From NCBI GenBank assembly GCA_964058845.1, contig CAXKVR010000803.1, forward strand, positions 1 to 19,799: a DNA stretch of 19,799 nt. The letters are read 5' to 3'. The stretch is from Carex sylvatica (taxonomy: Eukaryota; Streptophyta; Magnoliopsida; Poales; Cyperaceae). This document shows, in pieces, positions 17,374 to 19,799 of the stretch; the first letter of the stretch is position 1; the number at the start of each line of letters is the position of its first letter. The notes under the pieces are model-generated. The model worked only from the letters and a program-made list of their open reading frames with translations, ran no database searches and was not told where the DNA came from. The translations under genes were made by a program, and so were the position numbers.

Positions 17374-18278
17374 TGTCACGATCTCGCCGTCGGACCTGGA
17401 GTCGCGACAAGAGAGGCACCCTCGCATCCATCCATCGTCCCGTCAACCTACATCGCAACAAAAATAACATACAAAAACAATACAGAGTCAACTACAAAAC
17501 TCAGTAACCGGTTATTTAACAACGCACTTCTCTATAATTAGCTTAATTAAACAACCATTCAAACAGACTGAATTAATCCACACAAATTTAAATCAAATTA
17601 TTCCTGCATATTTAAATATGCACCGAAGATAGCATTCGGATTTAGATTATCAATAAAACAAGTCACATAGTATCCATATTATTTCATTTCACACAATCAT
17701 ATAATTTCTCATATTCTCATAATACACGATCATATCATTTCATAAATCAAATTCGAACCTCAGATCCGCTATCTCGTTAAATATGCCTCATAATTTAATA
17801 CCATTCAAACATCTAATTCAAGAAAACAAAACGAAAACACATATTATAAAGAAGTTTGATTATCTGATAACAATCAATTCAGAAAATTCAAATCGAACTA
17901 CAACCACTATTCAGAATCAATGCAGCATAATTGAAATTCCAATCAGACATATAATCGATAATAATCAATTTCAAAATCTCTTATCAAAATATTTCTTTTT
18001 TTTCTCTTTCCCTTTCTTCTTCATTTTTCTCTTTCAACTTCACTTTTTTCTTTCTTTTCCGGATCAATTAAAGGAGAAGGGGAGCTTTTAAGTCCTTTAC
18101 GGTGGTCAAAATTTCCCATTCATGGCACGTGGCAAGGGCATGCAGCCACGTTGATCTCTCTCTCTGTTTTTTTTTTAACAAAGTTTGCATTTTTACATTT
18201 AAAACCTTTAAATTTACAATATTATAATTAAGTCCAAAATATATTTAAAAAAACATATTAAAATTATCGGGTGTTACA
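17374..18278 (-). mobile_element. Solo LTR (Ty3/gypsy style) upstream of the P450
   Basis: The boundaries TGTCACG and GTGTTACA follow the TG...CA rule. Flanking pentamers ATTAT (17369-17373) and ATTAT (18279-18283) are identical, as expected for LTR integration. On the minus strand it begins TGTAACACCCGATAATTT, a typical Tekay-like start. It then has a TTAAAAGCTCCCC element and ends CGAGATCGTGACA. No primer-binding site or polypurine tract flanks it, so it is a solo LTR left by recombination. The flank is AT-rich, so the pentamer match alone is modest evidence. With the outer copy at 17212 as the end, the left pentamer would be ATTGT (4 of 5). Confidence 0.65.
18126..18151. promoter_or_regulatory. 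G-box and inverted ACGTGGC pair in the solo LTR
   Basis: CACGTG at 18126-18131 is a perfect G-box. ACGTGGC (18128-18134) and GCCACGT (18145-18151) are inverted 7-mers about 10 bp apart. G-boxes bind plant bZIP and bHLH factors. The pair lies about 280-300 bp upstream of the P450 ATG and could affect either the LTR promoter or the gene. Confidence 0.5.
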
Positions 18279-18429
18279 ATTATAATTGTATATTTATAAC
18301 ATGATAAGTTTTAATAATTTATTTATAAAAATAAAAAATATTATATTAGTATTATTTATTATTTATCCGTTATCAGTTTGTTATTAATAAATAAATCGGA
18401 AAGCTCTCCCACACCTTTCAGAAATCACC
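18279..18429 (+). promoter_or_regulatory. Proximal upstream region of the P450 gene
   Basis: Only about 150 bp separate the solo LTR from the start codon. It is AT-rich with a TATA-like TTAATAAATAAAT at about 18384-18396, then a CT-containing leader (AGCTCTCCCACACCTTTC). The start context ATCACCATGG is good for plants. Core promoter placement is inferred, not shown. Confidence 0.4.
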
Positions 18430-18948
18430 ATGGAGCCTCTCTACTTGATAGCAATCTCCCTTCTCCTCTCCTCTCTCCTACTCAAACTCTTCCTCGCTCC
18501 AAAATCAAAACACACATCCAAGCTTCCACCATCGCCACCATCCCTCCCGATCATCGGCCACCTCCACCTCCTCAAGAAACCCCTGCACCATTCGCTTTCC
18601 CAGCTCTCAGCCCGGTACGGCCCCATTTTCTACCTTCGATTCGGGTACCGACCAACTCTCATCATCTCCTCGCCTCAACTTGCTGAAGAGTGCTTCACGA
18701 CAAACGACGTGGCATTCGCAAACCGACCTAATTTCCCTTCGGTAAAAGAGGTTACAAATAACTATACTACAATTATTTTCTCTAAATACGGTCCATTGTG
18801 GCGCAACCTCAGAAAGGTCGCCACAGTGCATGTTCTTTCGAACCACCGCCTTCTTTCATCCACCTCTTCTAGGAATGATGAAGCACGATATCTCGTCCGT
18901 AGACTCTTCGTCGGATCGGCGGATAACAAGTTGGCTTTCCAAAAGGTT
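18430..18948 (+). CDS. CYP81: Cytochrome P450, CYP81-type, N-terminal exon (partial)
   Basis: 173 residues of an A-type plant P450, a membrane-bound haem mono-oxygenase of the endoplasmic reticulum. In order: a hydrophobic anchor (residues about 4-23), a basic stretch, the proline hinge LPPSPPSLPIIGHLH (32-46), the first beta-sheet region with RYGPIFYLRFG (62-72), FANRP (96-100) before the first substrate-recognition region, NYTTIIF (111-117), and the C-helix motif WRNLRK (124-129). Family members are about 500 residues; the I-helix, ExxR and haem-binding cysteine are missing here. TGA at 18949 directly follows a possible donor AAAAG|GTTTGA (GT at 18946-18947), where known CYP81 genes normally continue in the same exon. 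It is either an unusual early intron running past the window or a truncated pseudogene. CYP81 enzymes act on flavonoids, lignans, indole glucosinolates or herbicides; the substrate here is unknown. Confidence 0.8.
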
Positions 18949-18951
18949 TGA

Positions 18952-19799
18952 CTACATATTTTTAGTAGAAATCTTTCCAAATGTTGGTTCTAGTAGTTTA
19001 TTAATTGAATTGTGAACTAGATAATTGAGAATGAATTTCTCATTATGGTTCTGTGAAGAGTTTTTCTAATTTATAAACTGTAGTTCGATAAGTAGGTAGG
19101 TAAAAGTTGATTTGAGACAGATCTTGAATCAAGCTGTTTTCAATTATTATAAACCAAGCTGTTTTCAATTATTATTTCTATTGTGTACTTATTTATTTTG
19201 AAAGGAAAACTGATATTTTTAACCACCTGTAGTTCTTAAAATGGACCATTTGAATTTTGAAATCAATGTACAAGTCCAAACTGACTAAATCCATAATTTC
19301 TCATCTATTCCAATCATTTTTATTAAAAATATTATTTCAACTTGACATCAACTGTCAGCAAAGTCATGCTTGGAACAAACCGAATCTCCATTAAAATAAA
19401 CGTCATGTTCCAATTTTACTTTATTCTCCTCCAGACACAATTATTTATCCAATTCAAATTAAATGGATGAACTTCCTTCTACAAAATATTATTATTTTCT
19501 GCTAAAATATATAACAACTTAATCTTAAGATTTCTCCTTATAATTTGATACTAATAAGTTAATTTCTTTGAAGATATATTTTTAAATTAATTTTATTCAA
19601 TTTGGTTGTTGATGGTTATGTTATTAACTTAATATGTATGTGCATTTGTTAGTAGTAGTTAAATAGCAATAAATATCTGATAGAATATTTACCATTATGA
19701 GAATATGCGTATTAACTGCTTTCGCATGTGCCCTTAAGATGCAGCACAAAAATAGTGGTGAAATGTTTCTTAATTAACAGATCAAGACACTAAATTAAC
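18952..19799 (+). other. Possible intron or sequence downstream of a truncated P450
   Basis: AT-rich, with stops in all frames and no recognisable continuation of the P450 (no FFELT-like, I-helix or haem-loop sequence). AACAG|ATCAAG near 19780 looks like a splice acceptor, but the next bases encode nothing P450-like before the window ends. A 21-bp duplication lies at 19130-19175. Confidence 0.5.
19130..19175. repeat. Direct repeat of 21 bp, period 25
   Basis: CAAGCTGTTTTCAATTATTA plus T occurs at 19130-19150 and 19155-19175, identical in both copies, separated by AAAC. Confidence 0.95.

Noticed and set aside
18441..18980. Minus-strand ORFs opposite the P450 exon
   Set aside because: They are shadow frames of the plus-strand coding sequence.

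Overview
The window is nuclear DNA of a flowering plant. The evidence is an AT-rich intergenic background, nested plant-type transposable elements (Mutator-like, hAT-like, foldback MITEs, chromovirus-style LTRs), long microsatellites, and the first exon of an A-type cytochrome P450 of the CYP81 type. A monocot is possible, but nothing here proves it. Only one protein-coding gene can be supported, at the right edge (18430-18948, + strand). No RNA gene, CRISPR array or prokaryotic feature is visible.

Layout. 1-1612: a CT-rich leader-like stretch is split by a non-autonomous Mutator-like element (118-1603; 9-bp target duplication, 8 of 9 matching). That element has itself been invaded by two long foldback MITEs (407-831 and 850-1266). 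1604-6852: a non-coding, AT-rich region that reads like one very long Ty3/gypsy (Tekay-style) LTR and ends in TGTAACA. It carries an ATT microsatellite and, near its 3' end, four consecutive hairpins with 14-nt loops whose stems change in a compensatory way. 6853-8756: inverted and permuted repeat blocks around a large AT/GT microsatellite. 8757-8880: a GC-rich, hairpin-rich island. 9515-11627: three DNA transposons are stacked in one CT-rich target: hAT-like (9515-10088), Mutator-like (10146-10723, perfect 9-bp target duplication), and hAT-like (10734-11619, perfect 8-bp target duplication). 12846-13254: a third foldback MITE. 13566-15250: an LTR-start-like fragment, short repeats and a decayed MITE. 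16712-17117: a cluster of ACGT motifs with a small terminal-inverted-repeat element. 17212-18278: a solo LTR on the minus strand whose terminal part is duplicated, ending about 150 bp upstream of the P450 start codon.

The features do not form an operon or pathway. The window records successive insertions next to one gene. The most notable signals are the covarying hairpin array in the LTR, the short GC-rich palindromes carried inside the long terminal repeats of both Mutator-like elements, the repeated use of CT-rich targets by unrelated transposon superfamilies, and the solo LTR that forms the proximal upstream region of the P450. All calls come from reading the sequence. Arm boundaries of diverged repeats are approximate, and no database search was possible.
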